The notes: a model not told the origin generated them from the letters alone. A stretch of DNA of 64,000 nucleotides from Frankiaceae bacterium (GCA_016650445.1 JAENVS010000036.1:99116-163115), one strand, 5' to 3'. Shown: positions 53,998 to 63,593, numbered from the stretch's first letter. Made by a program: numbers and translations.

Positions 53998-54867
53998 ATG
54001 GCTGTCACCTCGGCCACCCCGCCGGTCGTCGACCGGGCCCGGCGCATCGGGAGCGCGATCGTCGCCCGCCCGCTCGCGGCCCTCGACGACCTCGGCGCTC
54101 AGCTGTCGTTCTACGCCCGCTCGCTCGGCTGGACCTACCGCGTCCTGCTCCGCTACAAGAAGGAGGTCATCCGGCTGCTGGCGGAGGTCAGCCTCGGCAC
54201 CGGAGCGCTCGCGGTCGTCGGCGGCACGGTCGGCGTCATCGCGTTCCTGACCTTCTTCACCGGCACCGAGGTCGGGCTGCAGGGCTACGCCGCCCTCAAC
54301 CAGCTCGGCGTCAGCAACTTCACCGCCTTCATCTCGGCGTACTTCAACACGCGTGAGATCGCGCCGCTCGTCGCCGGCCTCGCGCTGTCCGCGACCGTGG
54401 GCTGCGGCTTCACGGCCCAGCTCGGTGCCATGCGGATCAGCGAGGAGGTCGATGCCCTCGAGGTGATGGGCGTCCCGTCGCTGCCGTTCCTGGTGACCAC
54501 CCGCATGATCGCCGGTTTCATCGCCGTGACGCCGCTCTACGTCATCGGGCTGCTGTCGTCGTACTTCGCCGCCCGCGTCATCACCACGGGCTTCTACGGG
54601 CAGTCGACCGGCACCTACGACCAGTACTTCAACCAGTACCTGCCGGCCGAGGACGTCATCTACAGCTTCCTCAAGGTGATGGTCTTCGCGGTGATCATCA
54701 TCCTGATCCACTGCTACTACGGCTACTACGCAAGCGGCGGCCCGGCCGGCGTGGGCGTGGCCGTGGGCCGCGCGGTCCGCACCGCCATCGTCGCCATCAA
54801 CGTCGTCGACTTCTTCCTGAGCCTGGCCATCTGGGGCGCGACGACGACCGTGAGGATCGCGGGCTGA
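53998..54867 (+). CDS. MlaE/YrbE-type permease, second subunit
   Basis: This second permease (289 residues) pairs with the first as a heterodimer. The N-terminal 45 residues are hydrophilic. The signature region is NTREIAPLVAGLALSATVGC, with GFTAQLGAMRISEEVDALEV as coupling loop. Two permeases per locus are standard in actinobacterial mce operons. The last base of its stop is the first base of the next ATG. Confidence 0.94.
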   Translation: MAVTSATPPVVDRARRIGSAIVARPLAALDDLGAQLSFYARSLGWTYRVLLRYKKEVIRLLAEVSLGTGALAVVGGTVGVIAFLTFFTGTEVGLQGYAALNQLGVSNFTAFISAYFNTREIAPLVAGLALSATVGCGFTAQLGAMRISEEVDALEVMGVPSLPFLVTTRMIAGFIAVTPLYVIGLLSSYFAARVITTGFYGQSTGTYDQYFNQYLPAEDVIYSFLKVMVFAVIIILIHCYYGYYASGGPAGVGVAVGRAVRTAIVAINVVDFFLSLAIWGATTTVRIAG

Positions 54868-56171
54868 TGGCCGTCCCCCGTCCCACCGGCATCGCCGCGC
54901 TGATCAGGCTCCGCCTGTCCGGTGTGGCGTTCCTGGTCGTGATCGGGCTGCTCGTCGCGCTCACCGTCGCGCTCTACCAGAAGGCGTTCACGCCGGTGGT
55001 GAAGGTGACGCTGCAGGCCAACCGGATCGGCAACCAGCTGTCCGCACCGGCCGACGTCAAGCTGCGGGGCCTCATCGTGGGCGAGGTGCGCTCGGTCGCG
55101 TCGAAGGGCAACGGCGCGACGATCTCGCTGGCCCTCGATCCCTCCAAGGTCGAGCTGATCCCCGAGAACGTCGAGGCTCAGCTCATCCCCAAGACGCTGT
55201 TCGGCGAGAAGTTCGTCGATCTGATCCTGCCTGCGTCGCCCAGCGCGGATCACCTGCGCGCCGGCGACGTCATCCCGCAGGACCGCTCCGAGGCTGCACT
55301 CGAGACCGAGCGCGTGCTCGACAACCTGCTCCCGCTCCTGCAGAGCCTCAAGCCCGCCCAGCTGAGCCTGGCTCTCAACTCGCTGTCGTCGGCGCTGCGC
55401 GGTCGAGGTGACCGCCTGGGGGCCAACTTCGCTCGGGTGCAGGCGTACTTCAAGGAGCTCAACCCGCAGCTGCCGGCCATCCAGGAGGACTTCCAGGGCC
55501 TGGCCGACCTGGCAGAGAGCTACAGCGCCGCGGCCCCCGACCTGCTCCGCCTGATCGACAACACCGCGGCGGTGAGCCGCAACACCGTCGACCAGAAGGA
55601 GGAGCTGGCGAGCTTCCTGTCGAGCACGATCGGGTTCGCCGACACCTTCACCGACTTCCTCGACGCGAACGACGAGCGACTCATCACGCTCGCCTCGGCG
55701 AGCCGCGGGCCGCTGGCGGTCTACGCGCGCTACTCACCCGAGTACCCATGCATGGCCGCCGGCCTCGTCGCGTGGCAGCCGCGCGTCGAGAGGAGCTTCG
55801 GCGGGCTCCAGCCGGGTCTGCACATCACCCTCGAGACCGGTAAGGACAACGGCCAGTACTCCCCTGGCGAGGAGCCGAAGTACCTCGAGGACCGCGGCCC
55901 GGTCTGCTACGGCCTGCCCAAGCCGGCGGTCCCCGCACCCGACATCAACTACAAGGACGGCTACCGCGACGGCCAGGCGGGCACGACCACCGCGTCGCCG
56001 GCCGGGGTCGCGGCGGATCCCGCGCTCTACCTCGGCGGTGGCGGTTCGCAGCGCGACATCATCAACAGCGTGGTCGGCCCGGTGCTGCAGGTGCCGTACG
56101 ACGAGGTGCCCGACATCGCCGAGCTGCTCTTCGGTCCGATGGCCCGCGGAGCTACGGTGGGGCTCACGTGA
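54867..56171 (+). CDS. Mce protein 1 of 6 (MceA position)
   Basis: Mce proteins form the extracytoplasmic tube that carries lipids to the YrbE core. The 434 residues have one N-terminal helix (SGVAFLVVIGLLVALTVALY), the MCE/MlaD domain (about 38-115; APADVKLRGLIVGEVRS, LIPKTLFGEKFVDLI), a long helical region (about 130-275) and a Gly/Pro-rich end with several cysteines (YPCMAAG, PVCYG). It is the first of six in order, each overlapping or abutting the next. Confidence 0.93.
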   Translation: MAVPRPTGIAALIRLRLSGVAFLVVIGLLVALTVALYQKAFTPVVKVTLQANRIGNQLSAPADVKLRGLIVGEVRSVASKGNGATISLALDPSKVELIPENVEAQLIPKTLFGEKFVDLILPASPSADHLRAGDVIPQDRSEAALETERVLDNLLPLLQSLKPAQLSLALNSLSSALRGRGDRLGANFARVQAYFKELNPQLPAIQEDFQGLADLAESYSAAAPDLLRLIDNTAAVSRNTVDQKEELASFLSSTIGFADTFTDFLDANDERLITLASASRGPLAVYARYSPEYPCMAAGLVAWQPRVERSFGGLQPGLHITLETGKDNGQYSPGEEPKYLEDRGPVCYGLPKPAVPAPDINYKDGYRDGQAGTTTASPAGVAADPALYLGGGGSQRDIINSVVGPVLQVPYDEVPDIAELLFGPMARGATVGLT

Positions 56172-57193
56172 AGACCTCAGCCGCCCTGATCAAGCTCGTG
56201 ATCTTCATGATCGTGACCTCGATCCTCACCATGTTCCTGGCCGCGACGATCGGCAACATCACGTTCGGCGGGAAGACCCGCTACAGCGCGATGTTCAGCG
56301 ACGTCACGGGCCTGCTGGTGGGCAACGACGTCCGGATCGCCGGCGTGCGCGTGGGTCAGGTCAACGGCATCGAGCTGGCAGACCGCAAGCTGGCCAAGGT
56401 CACGTTCTCCCTCGAGCAGAAGCGCAAGATCCCCGAGAGCGCGATCCTTCGCCTGCGCTACCGCAACCTCGTGGGCGAGCGCTACCTGGCCGTCACCGAG
56501 GGTCCCGGTTCCGCGGATCCGATGCAGCCCGGCCGGACGTTCCCGGTGGCACACACCCGCAACGCGCTCGACCTCACGGTGCTGTTCAACGGGTTCCGGC
56601 CGCTGTTCCAGGCCCTCGACCCGCAGGCGACCAACGAGGTCGCCTACGAGCTCATCCAGACGCTGCAGGGCGAGGGCGGCACGCTCGAGAGCCTCATGCA
56701 GCGCACCGCTTCGCTGACCAACACGCTGGCCGACCGCGACGCCGTGATCGGGCGGGTCATCACCAACCTGAGCACGGTGCTCGACACCCTCGACGACGGC
56801 GACCAGCTGTCACAGCTCGTGCTCCAGCTGCGGCGGCTGTCCGCGGGCTTCGCCCAGGACCGCGTGGCGATCGGCGAGTCCATCGCCGGCATCAGCAACC
56901 TGACCTCGGCCACGACGTCACTGCTGGCCGACATCCGCGGACCGCTGCGGAACGACATCGCCCAGCTCAACATCCTGGCCGGCACCCTCGATGCCAACAA
57001 GGCGACGGTCAACGGCGTGCTCCAGCGCCTCCCGACGAAGCTCGACCGCATCATCGGCACCGCGACGTACGGCTCGTGGTTCAACTTCTACCTGTGCGGG
57101 TTCGACGGCCAAGTCGTCCTCCCGACCGGCGCCGTGACGAGCCCGAGCTTCGTCAGCGACGCCGCGCGCTGCAAGCGGGGGGCGGGCCAATGA
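56168..57193 (+). CDS. Mce protein 2 of 6 (MceB position)
   Basis: The layout of the 341 residues is an N-terminal membrane anchor (IKLVIFMIVTSILTMFLAAT), the MCE domain (about 38-115; LLVGNDVRIAGVRVGQVNGI, RYRNLVGERYLAVTEG) and a long helical segment. The C-terminal FNFYLCGFDG and ARCKRG put two cysteines outside, as in many MceB proteins. The GTG overlaps the previous stop by 4 nt and its own stop overlaps the next ATG. Confidence 0.93.
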   Translation: MKTSAALIKLVIFMIVTSILTMFLAATIGNITFGGKTRYSAMFSDVTGLLVGNDVRIAGVRVGQVNGIELADRKLAKVTFSLEQKRKIPESAILRLRYRNLVGERYLAVTEGPGSADPMQPGRTFPVAHTRNALDLTVLFNGFRPLFQALDPQATNEVAYELIQTLQGEGGTLESLMQRTASLTNTLADRDAVIGRVITNLSTVLDTLDDGDQLSQLVLQLRRLSAGFAQDRVAIGESIAGISNLTSATTSLLADIRGPLRNDIAQLNILAGTLDANKATVNGVLQRLPTKLDRIIGTATYGSWFNFYLCGFDGQVVLPTGAVTSPSFVSDAARCKRGAGQ

Positions 57194-58176
57194 CACCGTT
57201 CCGCGAGCAGAACAAGACCGTGATCGGCGCGGTCGGGCTGACCGTGATCCTGCTGCTCATCGGCGTCGCGTTCAGCGCCGACAAGCTGCCGATCATCGGC
57301 GGCGGCGACGTCTACCAGGCCGAGTTCAGCGAGGCGGCCGGGTTGCGCCCGACCGACGAGGTGCGCGTCGCGGGGGTCAAGGTCGGCAAGGTCATTGCCG
57401 TCGACCTCGCCGGGGACCGCGTGATCGTGAAGTTCCGGGTGAAGAACGCTGACTTCGGCAAGGAGAGCCGGGCCGACATCCGCATCAAGACGGTTCTCGG
57501 GCGCAAGTTCGTCATGCTGACCCCGGACGGTCCCGGCCAGCTGTCGACGGTCGACCTGATCCCGCTCGCGCGGACCTCGTCGCCGTACGACGTCTCCGAG
57601 GCGTTCCAGGGGCTGGCGAGCACGGTCGACCAGGTCGACACCAAGCAGCTCGAGCGGTCCTTCGAAACCCTGGCCGACACGTTCCGCGACACCCCCGACG
57701 AGGTCCGCGCCTCGCTGACCGGTCTGTCCCGGCTGTCCCGCACGATCGCGAGCCGCGACCAGCAGCTGCGGGTGCTGCTCGAGCGCAGCAGCGTGGTGAC
57801 CCAGGTCCTCTCGGAGCGTGACGCCGACCTGACGGCCTTCATGGCCGACAGCAGCCTCATCCTGCAGGAGCTGCGCCGGCGCCGCGCGGCGATCAACACC
57901 TTGCTCACCACGACCACGCAGCTCTCGGAGCAGCTCATCGCGCTCGTCCGCGAGAACCGCGCCACGCTCGCGCCCGCGCTGCAGAAGCTGCACAACGTCG
58001 TGCTCGTCCTCAAGGCCAACCAGGACAACATCGACAAGGCGATCCCGCGACTGGCGACGTTCACCCGCGTGTTCGCGAACAACCTCGGCAACGGGCGCTG
58101 GTTCGACACGCTCGTCCAGAACCTCTCCTCGCCGACCGGCTTCGGCCCCGGCGCGGCTCCGGGGGGTGCCGGATGA
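57190..58176 (+). CDS. Mce protein 3 of 6 (MceC position)
   Basis: The 328 residues have an N-terminal helix (VIGAVGLTVILLLIGVAFSA), the MCE domain (about 38-115; AAGLRPTDEVRVAGVKVGKV, IKTVLGRKFVMLTPDG) and a helical region to about 300 that ends FANNLGNGRWFDTLVQNL, a conserved MceC-type end. It lacks the Pro-rich tail of mycobacterial MceC. It is coupled to both neighbours by 4-nt overlaps. Confidence 0.93.
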   Translation: MTPFREQNKTVIGAVGLTVILLLIGVAFSADKLPIIGGGDVYQAEFSEAAGLRPTDEVRVAGVKVGKVIAVDLAGDRVIVKFRVKNADFGKESRADIRIKTVLGRKFVMLTPDGPGQLSTVDLIPLARTSSPYDVSEAFQGLASTVDQVDTKQLERSFETLADTFRDTPDEVRASLTGLSRLSRTIASRDQQLRVLLERSSVVTQVLSERDADLTAFMADSSLILQELRRRRAAINTLLTTTTQLSEQLIALVRENRATLAPALQKLHNVVLVLKANQDNIDKAIPRLATFTRVFANNLGNGRWFDTLVQNLSSPTGFGPGAAPGGAG

Positions 58177-59279
58177 CCGCCGTCCGCCGGCCACCTGCCG
58201 CCCGCGTGCTGCTCGTCGCCGTCGCGCTCGCGCTGCTCGGCGGCTCGGCCGGTTGCGGCGTCTTCAGCAACGAGGACCCCAAGAAGCACCTCACGGCGCA
58301 CTTCGCGCGGACCGTCGGTCTCTACAAGCACAGTGACCTTCGCGTGCTCGGGGTCCGCATCGGGCAGGTCACGTCGATCACGCCCGAGGGCACGACGGTG
58401 CGGGTCGAGATGGAGTACGACGCCAAGTACAAGCTGCCGGCCGATGCCAAGGCCGTCGTGGTGTCGCCGTCGATCGTGTCGGACCGCTACGTGCAGATCA
58501 CACCGGTGTGGAAGAGCGGGCCGGCGCTGCCGGCCGCGTTCGACCTGTCCACCGACCGCACGGCGGTCCCGGTCGAGCTCGACCAGATCTACAGCGCGCT
58601 CGACCAGCTCAACCAGGACATCGGCCCCAACGGCGCCAACCGCAACGGCGCCCTCTCCGATCTGCTGCACGTCGGCGCGCAGAACCTGAAGGGCAACGGC
58701 CAGCTGCTCAACGCCACGCTGACGGACCTGTCGCAGGCGGTGTCGACCCTGGCGACGTCGCGGCAGGACCTGTTCGCCAGCGTGGACAACCTGCAGGACT
58801 TCACAACGACGCTCGCCAACAGCGACCGGACCGTGCGGCAGTTCAACACCGATCTCGCCGACGTCGCCGCGCAGCTGTCCGGGGAGCGGCAGGACCTCGC
58901 CACGGCCATCCGCCAGCTGTCGATCGCGCTGAGCGAGGTCGCGACGTTCGTCCGTGACAACAAGGCCAACCTCACGGCCAACGTGAAGGACCTCGCCTCG
59001 GTCACCGGCGTGCTGGTGAAGCAGAAGCGGGCGCTCGAGGAATTCCTCGACAACTCCGCGACCGCGCTGTCCAACCTGCAGCTTGCCTACAACCCCAAGT
59101 CCGGCACGCTCGACACCCGTGACAACAACAGTCACGAGACGACACCGCAGGGGCTGCTCTGCGGGCTGTTCACGGCAGCCGGGCAGGCCTGCCCGGTCGG
59201 TGTCGCCTCGGCAACGGCGCCGGTGGCGACCTACGGCTACGACCGCACCCTCGGCGGCATCCTCGGGGGCGCACGATGA
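58173..59279 (+). CDS. Mce protein 4 of 6 (MceD position), predicted lipoprotein
   Basis: The 368 residues begin with a signal peptide and lipobox (LLGGSAGC, C28), so this subunit should be lipid-anchored rather than held by a helix. The MCE domain follows (about 40-115; LYKHSDLRVLGVRIGQVTSI, SDRYVQITP), then a long helical region and a Cys-containing end (GLLCGLFTAAGQACPVG). In mycobacteria only the fifth Mce is usually a lipoprotein. Both the fourth and fifth have lipoboxes here. Confidence 0.92.
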   Translation: MTAVRRPPAARVLLVAVALALLGGSAGCGVFSNEDPKKHLTAHFARTVGLYKHSDLRVLGVRIGQVTSITPEGTTVRVEMEYDAKYKLPADAKAVVVSPSIVSDRYVQITPVWKSGPALPAAFDLSTDRTAVPVELDQIYSALDQLNQDIGPNGANRNGALSDLLHVGAQNLKGNGQLLNATLTDLSQAVSTLATSRQDLFASVDNLQDFTTTLANSDRTVRQFNTDLADVAAQLSGERQDLATAIRQLSIALSEVATFVRDNKANLTANVKDLASVTGVLVKQKRALEEFLDNSATALSNLQLAYNPKSGTLDTRDNNSHETTPQGLLCGLFTAAGQACPVGVASATAPVATYGYDRTLGGILGGAR

Positions 59280-60460
59280 GCACTCGGCGTACGACAGCCT
59301 GGCTCGCGCTGGCCGGCTGCCTCGCCCTCACGGGTTGTGAGTTCAAGGGCGCCGCGGCCATTCCGCTCCCCGGTGGAGCGGGAGGCGGCGCCGGCGCCTA
59401 CAAGGTGACGATCGAGTTCCCTGACGTCCTCGACCTGGTGCCGCAGTCCGCGGTGAAGGTCAACGACGTCGCGGTCGGCAGCGTCGAGTCCATCAAGGTG
59501 GGCAACGGCGCCAGCTACACCGCTCTGGTGCGGGTGCGCATCCGCAAGGACGTCGTGCTCCCGTCCAACGCGCACGCCAGCCTGCGCCAGACGTCTCTGC
59601 TCGGTGAGAAGTTCGTGAGTCTCGACCCGCCGACGACCGAGGCCGCTTCGGGCCGGCTGCGTGACGGGGCCACGATCGGGCTCGACCGCACGACCCGCAA
59701 CGCCGAGGTCGAAGAGGTGCTGGCAGCACTGTCCTTGGTGCTCAACGGCGGCAGCCTCGAGCAGATTCAGACGATCAACCGCGAGCTGGTCCTGGCGCTG
59801 AAGGGCCGCGAGAGCAAGGTGCGCGACCTGCTCAACCAGCTCAACACGTTCGTCGGCGGTCTCGACAAGCAGAAGGCCGACATCGTCCGGGCGCTCGACG
59901 GCTTCGACAAGCTGACGACCAGGTTGGCAGCACAGCGCGAGACGCTCGCCGTCGGTCTCCGCGACATCCCCGCCGGTGTTTCGGTGCTGGCCGACCAGCG
60001 CGCGCAGCTGACACAGGTGCTGACCGGGCTCAACCGCCTGGGCACCGTCGCGGTGCGCGTCATCCAGGCGTCGCAGCAGAACACCACCGCCGACCTGAAG
60101 GCGCTCCAGCCGATCCTGACGTCGCTCAGCCTGGCCGGCAAGGACCTCCCCGACTCGCTCGAGCTCCTCACGACCTACCCGTTCCCCAGAACGGTCGACG
60201 AGGGCATCAAGGGCGACTACGCCAACCTCTGGGTCACGGCCGACGTCAACCTCGTCGGCGCGGGTGGCAACACCGGTGTCATCCCGGGGCCGATCGCGTC
60301 GCTCCTGCCCTCGCCGCCGGCGCTCCCGGGTGCCCCGTCGGTCACGGTGCCCAAGCTGCCGACCCCCGTTCCGGGCGCGAGCCTGCTCCCGTCGATCCTC
60401 GGCCTGGCCGACGGCGGTTCGCGCGACCTGCTCGGTCTCCTGCTCGGAGGCCTGTCGTGA
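59276..60460 (+). CDS. Mce protein 5 of 6 (MceE position), lipoprotein
   Basis: The 394 residues start with a lipoprotein signal peptide and lipobox LALTGC (C21), as in mycobacterial LprK/MceE. The MCE domain lies at about 42-118 (PQSAVKVNDVAVGSVESI, LRQTSLLGEKFVSLDPP). A long helical part and a Pro/Val-rich end with LPTPVPGASLLPSILGLADG follow. It overlaps the fourth and sixth genes by 4 nt each. Confidence 0.93.
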   Translation: MSTRRTTAWLALAGCLALTGCEFKGAAAIPLPGGAGGGAGAYKVTIEFPDVLDLVPQSAVKVNDVAVGSVESIKVGNGASYTALVRVRIRKDVVLPSNAHASLRQTSLLGEKFVSLDPPTTEAASGRLRDGATIGLDRTTRNAEVEEVLAALSLVLNGGSLEQIQTINRELVLALKGRESKVRDLLNQLNTFVGGLDKQKADIVRALDGFDKLTTRLAAQRETLAVGLRDIPAGVSVLADQRAQLTQVLTGLNRLGTVAVRVIQASQQNTTADLKALQPILTSLSLAGKDLPDSLELLTTYPFPRTVDEGIKGDYANLWVTADVNLVGAGGNTGVIPGPIASLLPSPPALPGAPSVTVPKLPTPVPGASLLPSILGLADGGSRDLLGLLLGGLS

Positions 60461-61821
60461 TCAGCCGTCAGACCAAGCTGCAGCTGATGGTGTTCGGCCT
60501 GATCTCGGTGCTCGGGCTGAGCTACACCGGCGTGCGCTACGCCGGGCTCGGCCGGTTCTTCCAGGACCAGGGCTACGTCGTCTCTGCCGACTTCGTCGAC
60601 AGCGGCGGCATCTTCAAGGGTGCCGAGGTCACCAACCGGGGTGTCCCCCAGGGCAAGGTCGTCTCCCTCACCCTTCGCAAGGACGGCGTCCGTGTCGGTC
60701 TGCGCATGCGGCCCGGCACGAAGGTGCCCAAGGACGTGAAGGCGTTCGTCGGCAACCGCTCGGCGGTCGGTGAGCAGTACGTCGACCTCCAGCCGCAGAC
60801 CGATGGCGGGCCGTTCCTCGGGGAAGGCAGCGTCATCCCGCGGGACCGCACCGGCATCCCGATCCCGCCGACGCAGCTCCTCGTCAACCTCGACCGGTTC
60901 GTCACGAGCATCGACACCCGAGACGTGACTGTTGTCCTGGACGAGCTGGGCAAGGCGTTCGAAGGTTCCGAGGACAGCCTGCAGCGGCTGGTTGACGCGG
61001 GTGACCTCCTCACCCAGGCAGCAACCGACCACCTGCCGCAGACGAAGAAGCTGATCCAGGACGGCCGGACGGTCCTGGCGACGCAGCGGGACACGGCGGG
61101 TCAGTTCCGCAGCTTCAACCGCGACCTCGCAGACCTGACCGGTCAGCTCCGCGCCAGCGACCCCGACTTCCGTCGGCTGTTCGCAGGCGGCACCCAGAGC
61201 GCGCTGCAGGTCACCGACCTGCTCGAGACCAACCGCTCGGCGCTGCCGATCCTGCTGAACAACCTGGTGACGATCGCGCAGGTCCAGTCGATCCGGCTGC
61301 CGGCCCTCCGTCAGATCCTCGTGACCTACCCGAACGTCATCGCGGGCGGCTTCACGGTCGTGCCCGACGATGGCACCACGCACTTCGGGCTCGCCACCAC
61401 CAGCGAGCCGGCGCCCTGCATCAACGGCGGCTACGCCGCGACGAAGAAGCGCGATCCCAGCGACCTGAACCTGCGCACGCCGAACCTCAACGCCTACTGC
61501 GCCTCACCCTCGAGCTCCGGCCAGGACGTGCGCGGCGCGCACAACGCTCCCCGTCCGGCCGGCGAGCGGCCGTACCCGAACAACACGACCAGCGCGGTGC
61601 CCGAGCGCACCGCGTCGCTCGGCAGCGCGGTACGCCCGAGCGGTGGCGCGGCGACGCGCGACGGGAGCGACACCGTGCTGCTGGGCGACTACGACCCGCT
61701 GACGGGCAACGTCATCACCTCCGACGGCCAGCGGCTGACCATCGGGTCCAGCGCCGGCGCGGCGGCGGTGTTCGGCGCGAGCTCGTGGCAGCTGCTCCTG
61801 CTCGGGCCCCTGTCCCGGTGA
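60457..61821 (+). CDS. Mce protein 6 of 6 (MceF position)
   Basis: The last of six Mce subunits (454 residues) has an N-terminal helix (LQLMVFGLISVLGLSYTGVR), the MCE domain (about 36-115; GGIFKGAEVTNRGVPQGKVV, VGNRSAVGEQYVDLQP) and a helical region. A 120-residue extracytoplasmic tail follows with two cysteines (APCINGGY, NAYCASPSS) and a final hydrophobic stretch (AAAVFGASSWQLLLLGPL). The order of six genes is complete. The GTG overlaps the fifth stop. Confidence 0.93.
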   Translation: MISRQTKLQLMVFGLISVLGLSYTGVRYAGLGRFFQDQGYVVSADFVDSGGIFKGAEVTNRGVPQGKVVSLTLRKDGVRVGLRMRPGTKVPKDVKAFVGNRSAVGEQYVDLQPQTDGGPFLGEGSVIPRDRTGIPIPPTQLLVNLDRFVTSIDTRDVTVVLDELGKAFEGSEDSLQRLVDAGDLLTQAATDHLPQTKKLIQDGRTVLATQRDTAGQFRSFNRDLADLTGQLRASDPDFRRLFAGGTQSALQVTDLLETNRSALPILLNNLVTIAQVQSIRLPALRQILVTYPNVIAGGFTVVPDDGTTHFGLATTSEPAPCINGGYAATKKRDPSDLNLRTPNLNAYCASPSSSGQDVRGAHNAPRPAGERPYPNNTTSAVPERTASLGSAVRPSGGAATRDGSDTVLLGDYDPLTGNVITSDGQRLTIGSSAGAAAVFGASSWQLLLLGPLSR

Positions 61822-62363
61822 CCGAGGGCGCTGCCGAGGTCGCGTCCGCGGACAACGCGTCCCCGGCCTCCACGACTCCTGGCTCCGGGCCGGTCGTGAC
61901 GGTGGTCGTCCTGGTCCTGGTCCTGGTGCTGCTCGCGGCGCTGGCGATCCTGGGTGCGCTTCAGCTGCGCGACGTCCCGAAACGCGCTGACGCCCGCGCT
62001 GCGGCGATGGCGGCCGCTCGACAGGAGGCACTCAACCTGACTTCTATCGACGGACGCGACATCGAAGGCGACCTCCAGCGGGTGCTCGCCGGCGCCACCG
62101 GCACGTTCGCCGACGACTTCAAGGCGCGGTCCAAGGACCTCAAGAGCGTGCTGACGGACAACGAGGTCGTCGCCGTGGGTCGCGTGATCGATGCGGCGCT
62201 GGTCCGCGGCGACCTGGACACTGCGACGGTGCTGGTCGTCGTCGACAGCACGGTGAAGAACACAGCCGTCCCCGAAGGTCGCGCCAACACCTACCGGATG
62301 CAGCTCGACCTCGAGCGGCACGGCAGCCGTTGGCTCACATCAGCCCTGCAGTTCGTGGGCTGA
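61818..62363 (+). CDS. Mce-associated membrane protein, first
   Basis: Mce-associated proteins share a membrane helix and a small NTF2-like domain and are thought to stabilise Mce complexes. The 181 residues have a Glu/Ser-rich start, a helix (VVTVVVLVLVLVLLAALAIL) and a domain with LNLTSIDGRDIEGDLQRVLA, FADDFKARSKDLKSVL and RMQLDLERHGSRWLTSALQF. The GTG overlaps the MceF stop. It is the first of two such genes. Confidence 0.88.
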   Translation: MTEGAAEVASADNASPASTTPGSGPVVTVVVLVLVLVLLAALAILGALQLRDVPKRADARAAAMAAARQEALNLTSIDGRDIEGDLQRVLAGATGTFADDFKARSKDLKSVLTDNEVVAVGRVIDAALVRGDLDTATVLVVVDSTVKNTAVPEGRANTYRMQLDLERHGSRWLTSALQFVG

Positions 62364-62364
62364 C

Positions 62365-63516
62365 GTGACGACTCCCGACGAGCCCGTGGACGACGTGGGT
62401 CAGGCCTCCGACACAGGCTGGCCGGCCGAGTCGGTGGAGCCTGCGATGCGCTCCCACCTCGAGACCAGCGACCCGACGGATGCCGAGGAGGAGGGCTGGC
62501 CCGCCCTCGCGGACCCCGACCCCGCCGTTGCGTCCGACGCTGAAGTCGCCCCGGCGACCGATCCCTCGGACGCAAGCCAGGAGCCCTACCAGGAGCCCTA
62601 CCAGGAGCCGCCCGCGCAGGAGCCCTTCGAGGAGCCGGCCGCGCAGGAGCCCTTCGAGGAGCCGGCCGCGCAGGAGCCCTACGAGGAGCCGGCCGCGCAG
62701 GAGCCCTACGAGGAGCCGGCCGCGCAGGAGCCCTTCGACGGCCCTGTTGCGTCCGAGGCTGCGGTCGCCCCGGCAGCCGCCCCCGCGGACGCGAACGAGG
62801 GGGAGGACGCGGAGCTCGAGACTGCCGCTCCTGTTGTGGCGTCAGAAGAGCTGAGCGTCGAGGCCGCACCCGTCTTCGGACGCGACGAGGACGAGGACGG
62901 GGACGGGGTTCTCGTTGCGTCCGGGTCGGAGGGTGCCCCGGCGCCCGCTTCGCCTGACGCAGGCCCCGAGGAGGGGGAGGGGGACGACGAAGAGCTGGCG
63001 GCGTACGCCGTACCACCTCGTCCGCCGGGGAGGTCGGCGGCGGTCATCGCGCTGCTGGTGACGACGGCGCTCATGGCGATCGCCACCGGCGCGGTCTGGT
63101 TCATGGTGCTGCGTCAGACCCAGGAGCGCGACACGGTCGACACCGCCCGCACCGCCGCGCTCGAGGCGAGCCGCGACGCTGCCCGCGTGCTGTTCAGCTA
63201 CGACTACCGCACGCTGGACAAGGACTTCAGCGCCGGCCGGGCGGTCGCGACCGGGGCGTTCCTCACGCAGTACACCGAGACGACGAGCAAGGTCGTCACC
63301 AACATCGCCAAGGAGAAGAAGGCCGTCGTCAAGGCGGAGGTCGTCACCGCGGGAGTCGTGCGCGCCAGTGAGCGCACCGTCGTCACGATCGTCTACGTCA
63401 ACCAGGTGACCACGAGCAGCCTGGCCGCCGGCCCGAAGGTCGACCTCAGCCGGGTCCGGATGACGCTCGTCAAGGTCGGCGACGACTGGCGCGTCTCGAA
63501 GGTCGAAGCGCTCTGA
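62365..63516 (+). CDS. Mce-associated membrane protein, second, with repeat-rich N-terminal region
   Basis: The 383 residues have a very acidic cytoplasmic region (1-220) with tandem AQEPFEEPA units, one helix (AVIALLVTTALMAIATGAVW) and an NTF2-like domain (about 250-383) with DAARVLFSYDYRTLDKDFSA and LVKVGDDWRVSKVEAL. The C-terminal half matches the Mce-associated family. The first half is unusually long and low-complexity. It starts 1 nt after the first Mce-associated gene and closes the operon. Confidence 0.88.
   Translation: MTTPDEPVDDVGQASDTGWPAESVEPAMRSHLETSDPTDAEEEGWPALADPDPAVASDAEVAPATDPSDASQEPYQEPYQEPPAQEPFEEPAAQEPFEEPAAQEPYEEPAAQEPYEEPAAQEPFDGPVASEAAVAPAAAPADANEGEDAELETAAPVVASEELSVEAAPVFGRDEDEDGDGVLVASGSEGAPAPASPDAGPEEGEGDDEELAAYAVPPRPPGRSAAVIALLVTTALMAIATGAVWFMVLRQTQERDTVDTARTAALEASRDAARVLFSYDYRTLDKDFSAGRAVATGAFLTQYTETTSKVVTNIAKEKKAVVKAEVVTAGVVRASERTVVTIVYVNQVTTSSLAAGPKVDLSRVRMTLVKVGDDWRVSKVEAL
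62614..62740 (+). repeat. 27-bp tandem repeats in the second Mce-associated gene
   Basis: The 27-bp unit encoding AQEPFEEPA or AQEPYEEPA occurs four times from 62614 to 62721, with a partial fifth to 62740. Copies differ only at a Phe/Tyr codon. A shorter EPYQ repeat (12 bp, twice) precedes it. The array stays in frame. Confidence 0.92.
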
Positions 63517-63593
63517 CCCGCCTGGATGCTTGACGGGAAGGCATCTGCCCCTCACTCTGTCCGCCAGGCACCGACCCCGCCGAGGGCTCCATC

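Noticed and set aside
62581..62740. CRISPR-like or minisatellite array
   Set aside because: Contiguous in-frame coding repeats without spacers in a Mce-associated gene.
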